A stretch of DNA of 64,000 nt from Promethearchaeota archaeon (lineage in GTDB: Archaea > Asgardarchaeota > Lokiarchaeia > Sigyniarchaeales > SOKP01): contig JAHPZE010000006.1 of NCBI GenBank assembly GCA_019058365.1, forward strand, positions 46,080 to 110,079, in the 5' to 3' direction. A model generated the notes under the pieces. It was not told where the DNA came from, did not search any database, and saw only the letters and a program-made list of their open reading frames with translations. The translations under genes and the position numbers were made by a program. Below are positions 1 to 9,447 of this stretch, in pieces. Each line of letters begins with the position of its first letter. The stretch's first letter is position 1.

Positions 1-1407
1 ATGCTTCGAAACATTATATTTGGTGGATTTCCAAAAGAAAAAATTTATCCTATACATCCTAAATTGGAAGATATTCAGGGTTTAAAGGCCTATAAATCAA
101 TATTAGATCTTTCAGAAACTCCAGATTTGGCTTTTCTCATTTTAAAACCCAATCATGTTCCAAAAGTATTGGAAGAATGTGGAAAAAAAGGAGTAAAACG
201 AGTAATAATAGTATCAGGAGGATTTCGAGAATTTGGTTCTGAAGGGATTCAGCTTTCTAATGAAATTCTCGAGATAACTAGAAAATATGATATTAGATTT
301 ATTGGTCCAAACTGTTTAGGAGTTTATAACGCATTTTATAATTATCCTGAATTTGAAGATAAATGCTTGAATACAATGTGGATATATGAAACTCCTGAAC
401 GAGGTAATATTTCCATTATTGCTCATTCTGGAACAGTTGCATCCCATGTCTTTTGGTATTGTAATAGAATTGGAGTAAAAATAGGAAAATCACTTTCTAT
501 TGGCAATGAAGAAAACATAGATTTAGTTGATTTTTTGGATTATCTCAAAGATGATCCAGAGACCGATGTTATTGGCTTATATATTGAAGAAGTAAAGAAG
601 GGAAAAGAATTTATAAATATAGTAAAGAAAATTACCCCTAAAAAACCAATTGTCGCTATTTATGCTGGAGGAACAGAAGCGGCTTCGCGCTCAATCATGG
701 GACATACAGGTTCGATTGCGGGAGATAATCAAATTTTTGAAGCAGTGTTTAAAGAAACAGGCATCATTTCTACTGATTCAATTAAAGAATTTTTTTATTA
801 CTTAAGAGTATTTTCACATAATATTATCCCAAAAGGCAATAGGTTAGGAATAATAACAGATTCAGGAGGATGTGGTGCGATGATGGCAAAGGTTGCTGAG
901 AAAATAGGTTTGGTGGTACCTGAATTTTCAGATGAATTAAAAGGTATATTAAAACAGTATGTTCCACCTGTAGCAAATATTGATAATCCTTTAGATTTAA
1001 CTTTTCAATTCAATCAATACAATCTCTATGTAAAAATTCCAAAAGCCATGATAAATTCTGGTGAAGTTGATGGAATAATTATCTATGCTGCATTTGGTTT
1101 TGAAGAAATTTTAGATATAATTAAAGCCTCAGGTGGTAAAATTTATGAAGAATTTGAGATATCTAATGAAATGATGAAAGGTCTATATTTAAAACCAATT
1201 CAAAGGCTAGTGAAGAAGAAAGGAGTTCCTGTTTTTTATATTGGTCCACAAGGGTATTCGAATCCATGGGTTAGAGAATTCATTAATTCAAATATTCCTA
1301 TTTTTGATTTGTGGGATATGCCTGTGAAATGTTTTTCAGTTCTGGTTGATTATTCTAAATATCGAAAAAAACTCGATTCAAAATTTGAAAATTTAAAATT
1401 TAATTAG
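1..1407 (+). CDS. Acyl-CoA synthetase (NDP-forming), alpha subunit, 5' end cut by window
   Basis: Catalytic alpha part of an ADP-forming acetyl/acyl-CoA synthetase, which makes ATP from acyl-CoA plus ADP and Pi. The visible protein starts inside the CoA-binding Rossmann domain: family members have about 30 more residues with a glycine-rich loop before 'LRNIIFGGF', so the true start lies upstream of the window. Residues 1-110 are the rest of the CoA-binding domain and about 130-290 the succinyl-CoA-ligase-like domain. 'GHTGS' holds His235, the expected phosphohistidine. The ATP-grasp beta domain is not fused here and must be encoded elsewhere. Family assignment is firm; substrate (acetate or branched/aryl acids) cannot be told. 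Confidence 0.85.
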   Translation: MLRNIIFGGFPKEKIYPIHPKLEDIQGLKAYKSILDLSETPDLAFLILKPNHVPKVLEECGKKGVKRVIIVSGGFREFGSEGIQLSNEILEITRKYDIRFIGPNCLGVYNAFYNYPEFEDKCLNTMWIYETPERGNISIIAHSGTVASHVFWYCNRIGVKIGKSLSIGNEENIDLVDFLDYLKDDPETDVIGLYIEEVKKGKEFINIVKKITPKKPIVAIYAGGTEAASRSIMGHTGSIAGDNQIFEAVFKETGIISTDSIKEFFYYLRVFSHNIIPKGNRLGIITDSGGCGAMMAKVAEKIGLVVPEFSDELKGILKQYVPPVANIDNPLDLTFQFNQYNLYVKIPKAMINSGEVDGIIIYAAFGFEEILDIIKASGGKIYEEFEISNEMMKGLYLKPIQRLVKKKGVPVFYIGPQGYSNPWVREFINSNIPIFDLWDMPVKCFSVLVDYSKYRKKLDSKFENLKFN

Positions 1408-1524
1408 TTAATTCTCTACTCATTTCACTAATTATTTATATGTTTTTTATCTATAATTATTAGAATTACTTTAAAAGTTATATCAGATATAAGGAAATTA
1501 AATTATAATAAAGCGGTTTTCTAT

Positions 1525-2523
1525 TTGTCAATCCAATTTTTTAATCCTCCATCAGTGATTTTGGCTTCAGGATCCAAATTGGGTGTTGAATTAGGTGGCA
1601 GTAAAACCATTTTAAGTTTTGATTCACACCACAATTTATATTCTGAGAGCGTAATTTTTACAGAATTAAGCTGGGGTTCATTTTATCAAGAAGAGGGACT
1701 AACTGACCAAATAGATACATTTACTACAAAAGAGTATGACTCTATTCGAGAAGATCCTGAAGCATTGATTACAACAATTGTAGATACTATTTATAAAATT
1801 ATTAATAATGAAAAGTTATTCTATGGAATTGTAGATTTTGAAGTAGATGCTTTTCTTAATCAAAATACCGTAATTCCCGGGTTGAAATTAGACTATGAAA
1901 TTATAAATAAACTTTTAGAGGCGCATAAAAGAACTCGAGATAAAGATTTATTTCCTAAAATTCTATCTGATTCAAAAAATATAAAAAAAATTAATATTGA
2001 AATTCAAGGTACCAAAAAATATAAACTTCATATAATGGGAACTAAGTTGGAAGATCTAGCTGATACTTTGAGAATGGCTAAAGGTTTTGCAACAGGAATC
2101 GTCTGTACATCTCGAGGTGCTGCTAACCTTTACATTTTAAGCGATAACATTGTATATAAGGAAGATGAAATTCCAGAACTATACATTGACCAAGAAAACT
2201 TAGCTATTATTGAGATGGGAATTCAACGAGAACTTTTATTTCCAATTAGTTGGTTTAGAATTGATCTAGGGCTTAGGTCTTTAGAAACTTTAGAGCTTTG
2301 GCATAAGATTAAAGATGATGATAGGATAATTAAAGCTTTAGATAGATATGATAAATATATAACAAGCTTAATATACAATAAATATCGAGATATGGCATCC
2401 GCAGAAAAAATTGGCACTAATTCGGAAGGCGATTTCAATCATATGAAAAGAAAAGAAAGAAGGCAAGCACTTAAAGATATGGCGGAAGCTATAAGAAAAT
2501 TAACTGAAGAATATAAAAAATAG
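1525..2523 (+). CDS. Conserved-looking hypothetical protein, 332 aa
   Basis: Not recognised. A soluble 332-residue protein with no membrane segment and no cysteine cluster. It opens with a glycine-containing 'LGVELGGSKT' stretch near residue 20, which resembles an ROK/actin-like phosphate loop only superficially, and ends in a charged helix rich in Lys, Arg and Glu (about 305-332). The reading frame starts with TTG at 1525; no in-frame ATG lies closer to the preceding gene. It is followed 4 nt later by the convergent gatC. Function unknown; the long open frame and amino-acid balance make it a real gene. Confidence 0.6.
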   Translation: MSIQFFNPPSVILASGSKLGVELGGSKTILSFDSHHNLYSESVIFTELSWGSFYQEEGLTDQIDTFTTKEYDSIREDPEALITTIVDTIYKIINNEKLFYGIVDFEVDAFLNQNTVIPGLKLDYEIINKLLEAHKRTRDKDLFPKILSDSKNIKKINIEIQGTKKYKLHIMGTKLEDLADTLRMAKGFATGIVCTSRGAANLYILSDNIVYKEDEIPELYIDQENLAIIEMGIQRELLFPISWFRIDLGLRSLETLELWHKIKDDDRIIKALDRYDKYITSLIYNKYRDMASAEKIGTNSEGDFNHMKRKERRQALKDMAEAIRKLTEEYKK

Positions 2524-2527
2524 ACTC

Positions 2528-2836
2528 TTATTTCTCTTTTAAAATTCTTGGAGCTTTGAAATATCCATCTTTTTTATGTTTTGCATTTTTTAATGCATCT
2601 TCAGTAGATAGTGATTCCCAAGGTATATCTTCTCTAAAAACATTCTTTAAGCCATCTATTGGATGAGTCATAGGTTTAATATTGCTAGTATCTAAATTAT
2701 CCAATTTTTTAAAGTAATTTAGGATATCACCTACTTCTTTTGCAAGTTTTACTTTTTCTTCCTCAGATAAATCAAGTAAAGCTAATTTTGCAATATGGTC
2801 TATAGTTTCTTTTGATAACTCTTTGTTCTGATTCAT
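2528..2836 (-). CDS. gatC: Glutamyl-tRNA(Gln)/aspartyl-tRNA(Asn) amidotransferase subunit C
   Basis: Small non-catalytic subunit that belts GatA to GatB in the transamidosome, which makes Gln-tRNA(Gln) or Asn-tRNA(Asn) from the misacylated precursor. Family features seen: 'HIAKLALLDLSEEEKVKL' at the N-terminus, 'DILNYFKKLDNLDT', the 'KPMTHP' segment, 'FREDIP', and a C-terminal 'DGYFKAPRIL' that matches the GatC tail. The length of 102 aa is typical. No gatA or gatB is next to it; its neighbours are unrelated, so it stands alone here. Confidence 0.92.
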   Translation of the reverse strand: MNQNKELSKETIDHIAKLALLDLSEEEKVKLAKEVGDILNYFKKLDNLDTSNIKPMTHPIDGLKNVFREDIPWESLSTEDALKNAKHKKDGYFKAPRILKEK

Positions 2837-2954
2837 AGCTTAGCTCACTAAGTTATAGTCATATATAATAATTAAGCTTGATCCTATTGTTTTTTAAAAT
2901 TATTGAATTGAAAGTCATACTTTTTACACATTTAAACTTAGTTTTAAACTGTGA

Positions 2955-2963
2955 TATATAAAA
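2955..2963 (+). promoter_or_regulatory. TATA-like box upstream of the PadR gene
   Basis: The 9-nt TATATAAAA lies about 135 nt before the ATG of the PadR gene at 3091. A start site about 25 nt downstream would leave a leader of roughly 100 nt that contains the repeated half-sites at 3010-3029. Sequence match only. Confidence 0.4.
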
Positions 2964-3009
2964 ATATCAAATAAAAGGTTTTAAATATTCAATAATCATT
3001 ATATCAGTT

Positions 3010-3029
3010 ACTGGTAGTCCAGTCACTGG
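3010..3029. promoter_or_regulatory. Putative PadR operator with three alternating half-sites
   Basis: ACTGG (3010-3014), CCAGT (3019-3023) and ACTGG (3025-3029) alternate, so two overlapping inverted repeats share the central half-site, with spacers of 4 and 1 nt. The site lies 61 nt upstream of the PadR start codon. PadR-family regulators commonly bind dyads near their own promoter, so autoregulation is the simplest reading. Confidence 0.45.
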
Positions 3030-3090
3030 TAATCAGAGAACAATTAGTTATATTTACTATTAAAACGCTATCTATGATTTTGAGTAACCC

Positions 3091-3675
3091 ATGGTTGAAA
3101 ATTATAATAAAAATTTTGAAAAGGTAATGAAAAAAAATTTCACTAATATCTTTATACTTTCTATACTTGAAAAAGGGCCTTCTCATGGTTATAAAATAGG
3201 GAATGAAATTGAAAAGCGCACTATAGGAATGTGGAATCCATCTGCATCGACACTATATTGGATATTAAATAACTTAAGGGAAAAAGGATTCATAAAACTC
3301 CTTGAAGAAGATAAAAATAAAAAAGTGTATGAGATTTCAGATACAGGGAAAGAAGCATTAAGATTAATGAAATTAACTCAACGAAATATAAGAAATACAT
3401 ATCGTCGGTTTTTAGCAGCATCAATAGATAATAGTAATACAATTGATTTAGAGGATCTCGAACGCTTTGATGAAATTCCTTCAATCCAAGTGCTACCGAC
3501 TGCTTTAAGACCAGAAAGGTTTAAGGGTAATTTAACTCTTAATGAAAGAATTCAACTACTTGAATCTAAAAAAGCAGCATTTATAGAAACTCGAGATCGA
3601 ATGAATGAATACATCAAGGACTTTGATGAAACAATTTTAAAAATTAGAAAGGAATTAGATAAACGAGAAAAATAA
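3091..3675 (+). CDS. PadR-family transcriptional regulator
   Basis: Winged-helix regulator. The PadR signature is clear in residues 13-90: 'ILSILEKGPSHGYKIGNEIE' (first helices), then 'PSASTLYWILNNLREKGFIK' (recognition helix) and 'KVYEISDTGKEALRLM' (wing). The remaining about 100 residues carry a charged, probably coiled-coil dimerisation segment ('ERIQLLESKKAAFIETRDRM'), as usual for PadR proteins of about 190 aa. It probably controls itself through the dyad at 3010-3029 and perhaps the radical SAM gene 60 nt downstream on the same strand. Ligand unknown. Confidence 0.85.
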   Translation: MVENYNKNFEKVMKKNFTNIFILSILEKGPSHGYKIGNEIEKRTIGMWNPSASTLYWILNNLREKGFIKLLEEDKNKKVYEISDTGKEALRLMKLTQRNIRNTYRRFLAASIDNSNTIDLEDLERFDEIPSIQVLPTALRPERFKGNLTLNERIQLLESKKAAFIETRDRMNEYIKDFDETILKIRKELDKREK

Positions 3676-3737
3676 TCTCTACTAGGAAAGTTTCGAAAAA
3701 ATAAAAAAATAATGATTAAAAGAGAATTGAAATAAAA

Positions 3738-4709
3738 ATGAGCTTTGACCAAAATAAAAAAAGAATACCTTTTCTTACTTTTCTTATATCTTATAAATGC
3801 ACTAATGAATGCAAGCATTGTGCGCTTCATGGATCTCCAAATCAAGACGATATTTCAATGGAATTAGGGGATATAAAAAGATATTTAGAAGATATTACAA
3901 CTAATTATATAGTTGATGAAGTGGGTTTTTTTGGAGGAGAACCTCTACTTAATCTTGATTTACTAGTTAGCTTCATTGAAGAGGTGAAAAGATATGATAT
4001 TCCAAATATTGGATTACCAACGAATGGATATTGGGGAAAAAATGATACAACTGCTAAAAAATATGCCCTAAAGTTAAAAGAAGCAGGTTTAAATACTATT
4101 GGTTTTAGTATTGACATGTTTCATCAAGAATTTATTCCACTCGATGTAGTGAAACGAGCAATGAAAGCTGCATATGAAGTTGGAATTGAACGGATATATT
4201 CAATAACTCAAAATCTAGGACCTGGTAATATAAATAATTCTTTTAATGAACAGAATAAAAAAATTACAGAAGTGATTTCCAATGAGTTTGAGTTTTGTCA
4301 GGTAATAAATAGTGAGTTACAAGTAAGAGGTCGAGCGGCAAAACAACTCATCAAATATTACTCAATGAATACAATACCCTCAGATAAGTGTCTTATTTTC
4401 AAAGTTCCGATGTTTATGATCGATCCTAATGGATGGGTTTTCCATCAATTATGTCATGGGATTTGTATTGGGAATGCTAAGAAAAATGCTTTATCTAAAA
4501 TAATAATGAACTTTAACTATAGAAAACATCCGATAATAGGGAAGTTGGTGGCTAAAGGAGGCACTAATAATCTTCTTGAAATTGCTATTGAAAAAGGATA
4601 TAAACCTCAAAATGGATATGCGGATAAATGTCATGTCTGTTCTTTAGCGAGGAATTTTCTCCGTCCTTTTTATCCAAATATACTCGAACCTTCAAATATA
4701 TATTATTAA
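3738..4709 (+). CDS. Radical SAM protein
   Basis: The 'CTNECKHC' motif near residue 18 is the CxxxCxxC that binds the [4Fe-4S] cluster cleaving S-adenosylmethionine. 'FFGGEPLLN' follows as the GGEP SAM-contact motif and 'LPTNGYWG' as the next strand. In the C-terminal third, 'CHGICIGNA' and 'KCHVCSLAR' add five more cysteines that could hold an auxiliary cluster, as in SPASM/Twitch-type enzymes. Length of 323 aa suits this group. It follows the PadR gene on the same strand. Substrate unknown; peptide or cofactor maturation are the usual roles of such proteins. Confidence 0.8.
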   Translation: MSFDQNKKRIPFLTFLISYKCTNECKHCALHGSPNQDDISMELGDIKRYLEDITTNYIVDEVGFFGGEPLLNLDLLVSFIEEVKRYDIPNIGLPTNGYWGKNDTTAKKYALKLKEAGLNTIGFSIDMFHQEFIPLDVVKRAMKAAYEVGIERIYSITQNLGPGNINNSFNEQNKKITEVISNEFEFCQVINSELQVRGRAAKQLIKYYSMNTIPSDKCLIFKVPMFMIDPNGWVFHQLCHGICIGNAKKNALSKIIMNFNYRKHPIIGKLVAKGGTNNLLEIAIEKGYKPQNGYADKCHVCSLARNFLRPFYPNILEPSNIYY

Positions 4710-4808
4710 ATACTACGAGAAGAGATAGAACATCCCTTAAAGAAATTTATAGAGAAACTTTAAAAAATAATAATAAGAATTAAGTGATATATCTATTTTA
4801 TTTTAAAT

Positions 4809-5162
4809 ATGGTAGATGAAGAAGATTTAAGGGATTTGATCCCTAGCTACGCCTATATCTCGTTAGCGAGACGTGGAATGGAGAAAATCTCTTTAGATCA
4901 ATGTTTTCTTAAGGATTGCGATAACCAAGACCCCAAATTATTAGAACCTTTTAAAAAAGAAGAATATGAAGAGGAAAAGAAAGAAATTAAGAAAATCTAT
5001 ATAAAATGTAAAAAATGCAATGGTATTTTCATATTAAAACTTGAGACATTAAAATATGTAGCAAAATCGACTAAAGATGAGGAAGAGGAACCACTATCTA
5101 TGGGGCTAGTGTACGCTTTAGATGAAAATGGCAATTCTCTTGGACATATAGGGTATTTTTAA
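4809..5162 (+). CDS. Small zinc-ribbon-like hypothetical protein
   Basis: 117 aa, not recognised. Four cysteines sit in two pairs: 'CFLKDC' (about residues 37-42) and 'CKKC' (about 75-78), separated by a Lys/Glu-rich linker, which fits a zinc ribbon interrupted by a charged insertion. The C-terminal about 35 residues ('SMGLVYALDENGNSLGHIG') look like a beta-rich domain. Its stop codon directly abuts the ATG of the HAD hydrolase, so the two are almost certainly co-transcribed and translationally coupled. Confidence 0.6.
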   Translation: MVDEEDLRDLIPSYAYISLARRGMEKISLDQCFLKDCDNQDPKLLEPFKKEEYEEEKKEIKKIYIKCKKCNGIFILKLETLKYVAKSTKDEEEEPLSMGLVYALDENGNSLGHIGYF

Positions 5163-5858
5163 ATGAGATTTGATTTTTATTTATTTGATTTAGATGGAAC
5201 TTTGCTTCATCTTGGTAATATCGGAGCTTATGTGGATCAAATATTAATTGAAACCTTCATCAGATTAGAAGCCAGTAATCCGCCAAAAAAGAATGAAAAG
5301 TATAAACTGTGGTCTCCTGAAGAAGACTTCTTTGATGTTTTAGAAGAATGGGGTGTCAAGAATCCTCAGAATTTTTGGAAGGTTTTTGATGAGATAGATT
5401 TTAAGTTACGGAAAAAACTAATTGAAAATGAACAGGCTTTCTTATATAAGGATGTTTATAATATATTAGAAAAGATTTACCATCACAAGTATAATAAAAA
5501 ACTCGCAATAGTCTCAAACACGGCATATTATATTGTTGAATTTATCTTGAAAAAATTTGGTATCATAAATTTTTTTCATGAAACTTTTAGTTTAGGTTAT
5601 TATAATAACGATCAAGAACTAGCTAAACCGTCTCCAAAAGGCGTTCTCACGATATTGGATAAATTTAAATATGATCCAAAAGAATCAAAAGCTATATTAG
5701 TTGGAGATTCTAAATTTGATATTATTGCTGCTAAAAAAGCTGATATTTATGCATGTTTAATAAGAAGGGAAATAAATAATCAAAATAAAAATTATAACAA
5801 ATGGGATATTCAACCAGATTTCGTCATAAAAGGATTGGATGAACTAGTTCATTTATAA
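5163..5858 (+). CDS. HAD-superfamily hydrolase
   Basis: Phosphatase-like haloacid dehalogenase fold. Motif I is 'FDLDGTLL' (nucleophile and acid-base Asp near residues 9 and 11), motif II 'IVSNT', motif III the Lys of 'AKPSPKG', and motif IV 'VGDSKFDIIAAKKAD'. The helical cap lies between motifs I and II, as in subfamily I enzymes such as phosphoglycolate-phosphatase-like proteins. Length of 231 aa is normal. The ATG follows the upstream stop with no gap. Substrate cannot be predicted. Confidence 0.85.
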   Translation: MRFDFYLFDLDGTLLHLGNIGAYVDQILIETFIRLEASNPPKKNEKYKLWSPEEDFFDVLEEWGVKNPQNFWKVFDEIDFKLRKKLIENEQAFLYKDVYNILEKIYHHKYNKKLAIVSNTAYYIVEFILKKFGIINFFHETFSLGYYNNDQELAKPSPKGVLTILDKFKYDPKESKAILVGDSKFDIIAAKKADIYACLIRREINNQNKNYNKWDIQPDFVIKGLDELVHL

Positions 5859-5986
5859 TAATAGGAAATCTACAAATTCTTAACTTAACCATTCAAAATT
5901 AATGAAATAATAGATATTGAATGAATAAAATTAAATAATCAAACTGATTTTTATTTAATATTGAAAATCTTAAGAGACTTATCCAA

Positions 5987-7714
5987 ATGTCGACAAAATT
6001 AGGAGAGGAAGACGGTTTACGAAAAAAAGTGTGGAAAATTATAAATTTAATACAAGCGAACCAACTATTTGTACACTATAAAGATTTGAGCATCAAATTC
6101 TTAGCTGAAAAGAGTAAAAAAGTAAATACAAAATTATTACCTGAAATATTATCATTATGCATCCTTAATGCTATAGTCCCCAACTCCGCTATGATATTGA
6201 TTGGAGGACACGGAGGGGGTAAAACTACTCTTGTAAAGCTTCTAGGTAGGATGTTCACAGCAAATTCACTTAGTAATATAGAAAATTCAATCATTAGAGG
6301 GCATCCTCAGCTAACTGAAGAGAAATTAATCGGAACCTTAAAATTAGGAAAATTAATGAAAGAAGGAAAAGAAGAGGTAGTATGGAGACAATTCATTACA
6401 AATTTTTGGAAAATTATTGACGAGGTGAATCGGCTAACTCCATATGCTCAAGACATCTTATTGTCATTGTTAGCTGAGGGAACAGTGAAATATTACGACT
6501 CGATAGCAACAATTAATAAATTTTGTTTATTTGCAACGATAAATCCTCATGATGTTGGTACTTTTGAACTATCTCAACCATTTTTAGATAGATTTGGAAT
6601 TTCAGTCCCAATTTCTATGCCAGGAAGTCATGATTTACAACTCATTTTAACTGGAAAAGATGAGAAATATTCAGGTATGGATGAACTAATTCAAGTTCCT
6701 GAGATTCTAACTATTGATGAATTAATGGAAATATGGTACTATGTAAATAGAGTATCATTTTCTCCTGAAGTTAATAATTATATTCATGCTATAATAAGAG
6801 AATTTACATTGTGTGCAAGAGTAGACAAGGGTAATACTGAAGATATAAAACCTAGCACAGGACTATGTTCAGGGTGTCATTTCAATACACCTCAAAATAT
6901 TTGTAATAAAATTGATTCAATTCTAAGTGTGAGGGTTGCTAAAGATCTTCTAAGGTATTCTAAAGCTTTAGCTTGGTTATTAGGATTAGATAAGATTGAT
7001 GTTAATATTGTAAACACTATAGCACCATACGTAATTTCACATAGAACAATTTATGTAAAAAGGGAAATAGATAAGTCTCCGTATTTTGGAAATAAGTATG
7101 AGTTTTCTAATGATATTTTAACCACAGTTCAAAAAAGGTTTAAAAATCGTGAATTATGCTATGAAATCGCTGAAAGATTTCGCGAAGGAAATCCTAAAGA
7201 TACTGATTTATCAGAGTTAAAAAAATTTGAAAAAAATGATTTGATTATAAAATATGACTTAATTCCATTTGTAAATTCAGTTAATAACAAAGAATATCCT
7301 CCAATTGCCCAACAAATACAAGAAGCAGCAAAAAAAGGAGATATTAATAAGCTAGCTGAAATAAGAAATAATCTTTTAGAGAAAATCAATTTCCCAAATA
7401 GAGGAGACCTAATTGAATGGTGTAATCGAGAACTTTTTAGGCAAACAGTTACCGATTATGTCATTAAATATTCTTATTGGAAAGAAGTCTGGGCAGATAT
7501 AGCGGCTGAATTCTCTAATTTAGATCAATCATTGAAGGAAGCATTTAGTCAAAGACAAACTAAACAAATCCGTACAGAGGATATGCTAATTGAAATTAAT
7601 GTAACAGGAACTAAAGAAGACTCGTTAGTAAATATTCAAATTTCTGGCGGCTCTGAAGCTTTAAGATTAAGAACTATTCTAGATAATTTTGAATACATAC
7701 AAAAGGAAGAATAA
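5987..7714 (+). CDS. MoxR-like AAA+ ATPase
   Basis: Chaperone-type AAA+ protein paired with a VWA protein. Walker A is 'GGHGGGKTT' (Lys79), Walker B 'IIDEVNR' (Asp145, Glu146), followed by 'LLSLLAEG' and sensor 1 'FATINPHD', all in MoxR/RavA style. After the AAA core come 'CSGC' and a further Cys about 9 residues later, a possible small metal site unusual in MoxR proteins. The C-terminal about 200 residues are charged and unrecognised. The VWA gene starts 17 nt downstream. MoxR-VWA pairs generally insert metals or remodel protein complexes; that role here is inferred. Confidence 0.8.
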   Translation: MSTKLGEEDGLRKKVWKIINLIQANQLFVHYKDLSIKFLAEKSKKVNTKLLPEILSLCILNAIVPNSAMILIGGHGGGKTTLVKLLGRMFTANSLSNIENSIIRGHPQLTEEKLIGTLKLGKLMKEGKEEVVWRQFITNFWKIIDEVNRLTPYAQDILLSLLAEGTVKYYDSIATINKFCLFATINPHDVGTFELSQPFLDRFGISVPISMPGSHDLQLILTGKDEKYSGMDELIQVPEILTIDELMEIWYYVNRVSFSPEVNNYIHAIIREFTLCARVDKGNTEDIKPSTGLCSGCHFNTPQNICNKIDSILSVRVAKDLLRYSKALAWLLGLDKIDVNIVNTIAPYVISHRTIYVKREIDKSPYFGNKYEFSNDILTTVQKRFKNRELCYEIAERFREGNPKDTDLSELKKFEKNDLIIKYDLIPFVNSVNNKEYPPIAQQIQEAAKKGDINKLAEIRNNLLEKINFPNRGDLIEWCNRELFRQTVTDYVIKYSYWKEVWADIAAEFSNLDQSLKEAFSQRQTKQIRTEDMLIEINVTGTKEDSLVNIQISGGSEALRLRTILDNFEYIQKEE

Positions 7715-7731
7715 ATAAATTTAACGGTAAG

Positions 7732-9447
7732 ATGATTCAATCAAGAAGAAAAGGTAAAAAAATAAATAATGAGCGTGCAGAAAAGGAAAAAAGAACAATA
7801 GAGTTAGCTAATTTTGCATGGAACAAGACGTTAAAGGAATTTTATTATCCTCCATTAAACGACCCTAATTATGTATTTGATTACACGCACTTAGAGGGAT
7901 TTTATATCGATCCTGAACATCGATGGCAAATTACAATGAATCTAGCTAATACTCCATTATTAAAAGATGATCAAGAATATATAGACTATTTTTACATCAT
8001 CTCGCTTCATGAAGTATCTCATTATCAAATCATTCCTTACGATGGTTTAACTCACGCTAAATTATTAAGAGCTGCTATGACCCATGTGAATCAAAATTAT
8101 GCTCCTATTGTTGTAAATATTTTTGCTGATTTAATTATTGATACTAAATTATACCAGAAATATTCTAATCTTATTGAATGGGAAATGGCTGAAACCTATA
8201 AACATATCACAAATAAAGGCCCACTAAGTAATTTTAGTAAATTTTTATTTCGAGCCTATGAGAAAATGTGGGATAAAGATGTTATAGGCGATGAGAAACT
8301 TAAGGAGATGGATTCTTTAGCAGAGGGGGTAACTAAAATAATTCTCAAAAATTTCGAGGATGAGTCAACATGGGAAAAGAAGGTATCTCAAGTTGCAAGA
8401 ATTATGAAAATATTAATCCAAGATACATTTGCCTTAATAGGAACTGGAGGTGTTGTAGATAAAAACAATGAAAAGAGAAAAAGTCCTGGAGGAGCATTTT
8501 TAGAAGTTCCAAAAGATGTGCTAGAAGTAATGGATAATCCGTTAGAAAATAAAAATACGGACAAATTAAAAGAAGTGAATGAAGATAATTTACGACAAAA
8601 ATCAGAAGAATTTGCTAAAGATATCCCATATTCTGAATTTGGTGGACCTGCGCGTCAAGCTGGAATTTTGATTGATGGAAATGCTTTAGCTACTTGGTAT
8701 AGAGGGCTAGCAAAAAATCTAATCGAAATAAAAATTTTTGAAGAAAAACCAGGAGGGCAATTACCAGTTTATCCAGAAGTTTGGCGTATTGGAGATAGAA
8801 TAGAAGATTTAGATATTGTTCAGAGTTTATTAAATAGTCCCGTAATGATTCCTAATATTACTACAAGAAAATGGGCATATAAAGAAGGACCAGGTCTTTT
8901 GGTTGAAAAACAAATCCCTGATCTTCTAATTGTTTTAGATTCTTCGGGTTCTATGGGTTGGAACTATACTTCAAGATCAACTCTTGGTAAAGGGCCATAT
9001 CACACAGCATTAGTAGCGGCATTTGCTTCTTTACATTGTGCTGCAAGTAAGGGTGCTAAATTTAGTATAATTAATTTCTCAAATAGAGCAGATATATGCC
9101 AATGGACATCCGATTATATTAAAGCGGAGAACGTGCTGTTGAGGTATCAGGGGGGAGGAACCTTTTTACCAATTAGAGAAATTGCAAATCAATGTGAAAA
9201 AGCAGAAAAAAAGACTCTTGTTTTTATCATCACCGATTTTGGTATCTATAATTGGAGTAAAACAAAAAAAATAATGATTGAGTTAGCTCAAAAAGGGCAT
9301 AAAATTGTTGGATTTTTCATAGGTTCTACTAAGATACCTAAAGACAAATTTAAAAACCTTCTAAATAATGTAACTTTTTACGGGATAGGAAATGCTAAAG
9401 ATTTAATTAGTTTGGTTATAACTGAAGTCAAAAAATATTATTTATAG
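7732..9447 (+). CDS. VWA-domain protein with N-terminal HEXXH metallopeptidase-like domain (DUF2201-like)
   Basis: Two-part protein. The N-terminal half carries 'HEVSH' (His93, Glu94, His97), a perfect HEXXH zinc-protease motif, followed by 'NIFADLIIDTKL' (Asp133, Asp137), which could give the third ligand; this layout matches predicted metallopeptidases of the DUF2201 type. The C-terminal domain is a von Willebrand A fold with an intact MIDAS: 'LDSSGSM' (Asp403, Ser405, Ser407). It sits 17 nt after the MoxR ATPase and is surely its partner. Whether the peptidase part is active is not known. Confidence 0.8.
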   Translation: MIQSRRKGKKINNERAEKEKRTIELANFAWNKTLKEFYYPPLNDPNYVFDYTHLEGFYIDPEHRWQITMNLANTPLLKDDQEYIDYFYIISLHEVSHYQIIPYDGLTHAKLLRAAMTHVNQNYAPIVVNIFADLIIDTKLYQKYSNLIEWEMAETYKHITNKGPLSNFSKFLFRAYEKMWDKDVIGDEKLKEMDSLAEGVTKIILKNFEDESTWEKKVSQVARIMKILIQDTFALIGTGGVVDKNNEKRKSPGGAFLEVPKDVLEVMDNPLENKNTDKLKEVNEDNLRQKSEEFAKDIPYSEFGGPARQAGILIDGNALATWYRGLAKNLIEIKIFEEKPGGQLPVYPEVWRIGDRIEDLDIVQSLLNSPVMIPNITTRKWAYKEGPGLLVEKQIPDLLIVLDSSGSMGWNYTSRSTLGKGPYHTALVAAFASLHCAASKGAKFSIINFSNRADICQWTSDYIKAENVLLRYQGGGTFLPIREIANQCEKAEKKTLVFIITDFGIYNWSKTKKIMIELAQKGHKIVGFFIGSTKIPKDKFKNLLNNVTFYGIGNAKDLISLVITEVKKYYL

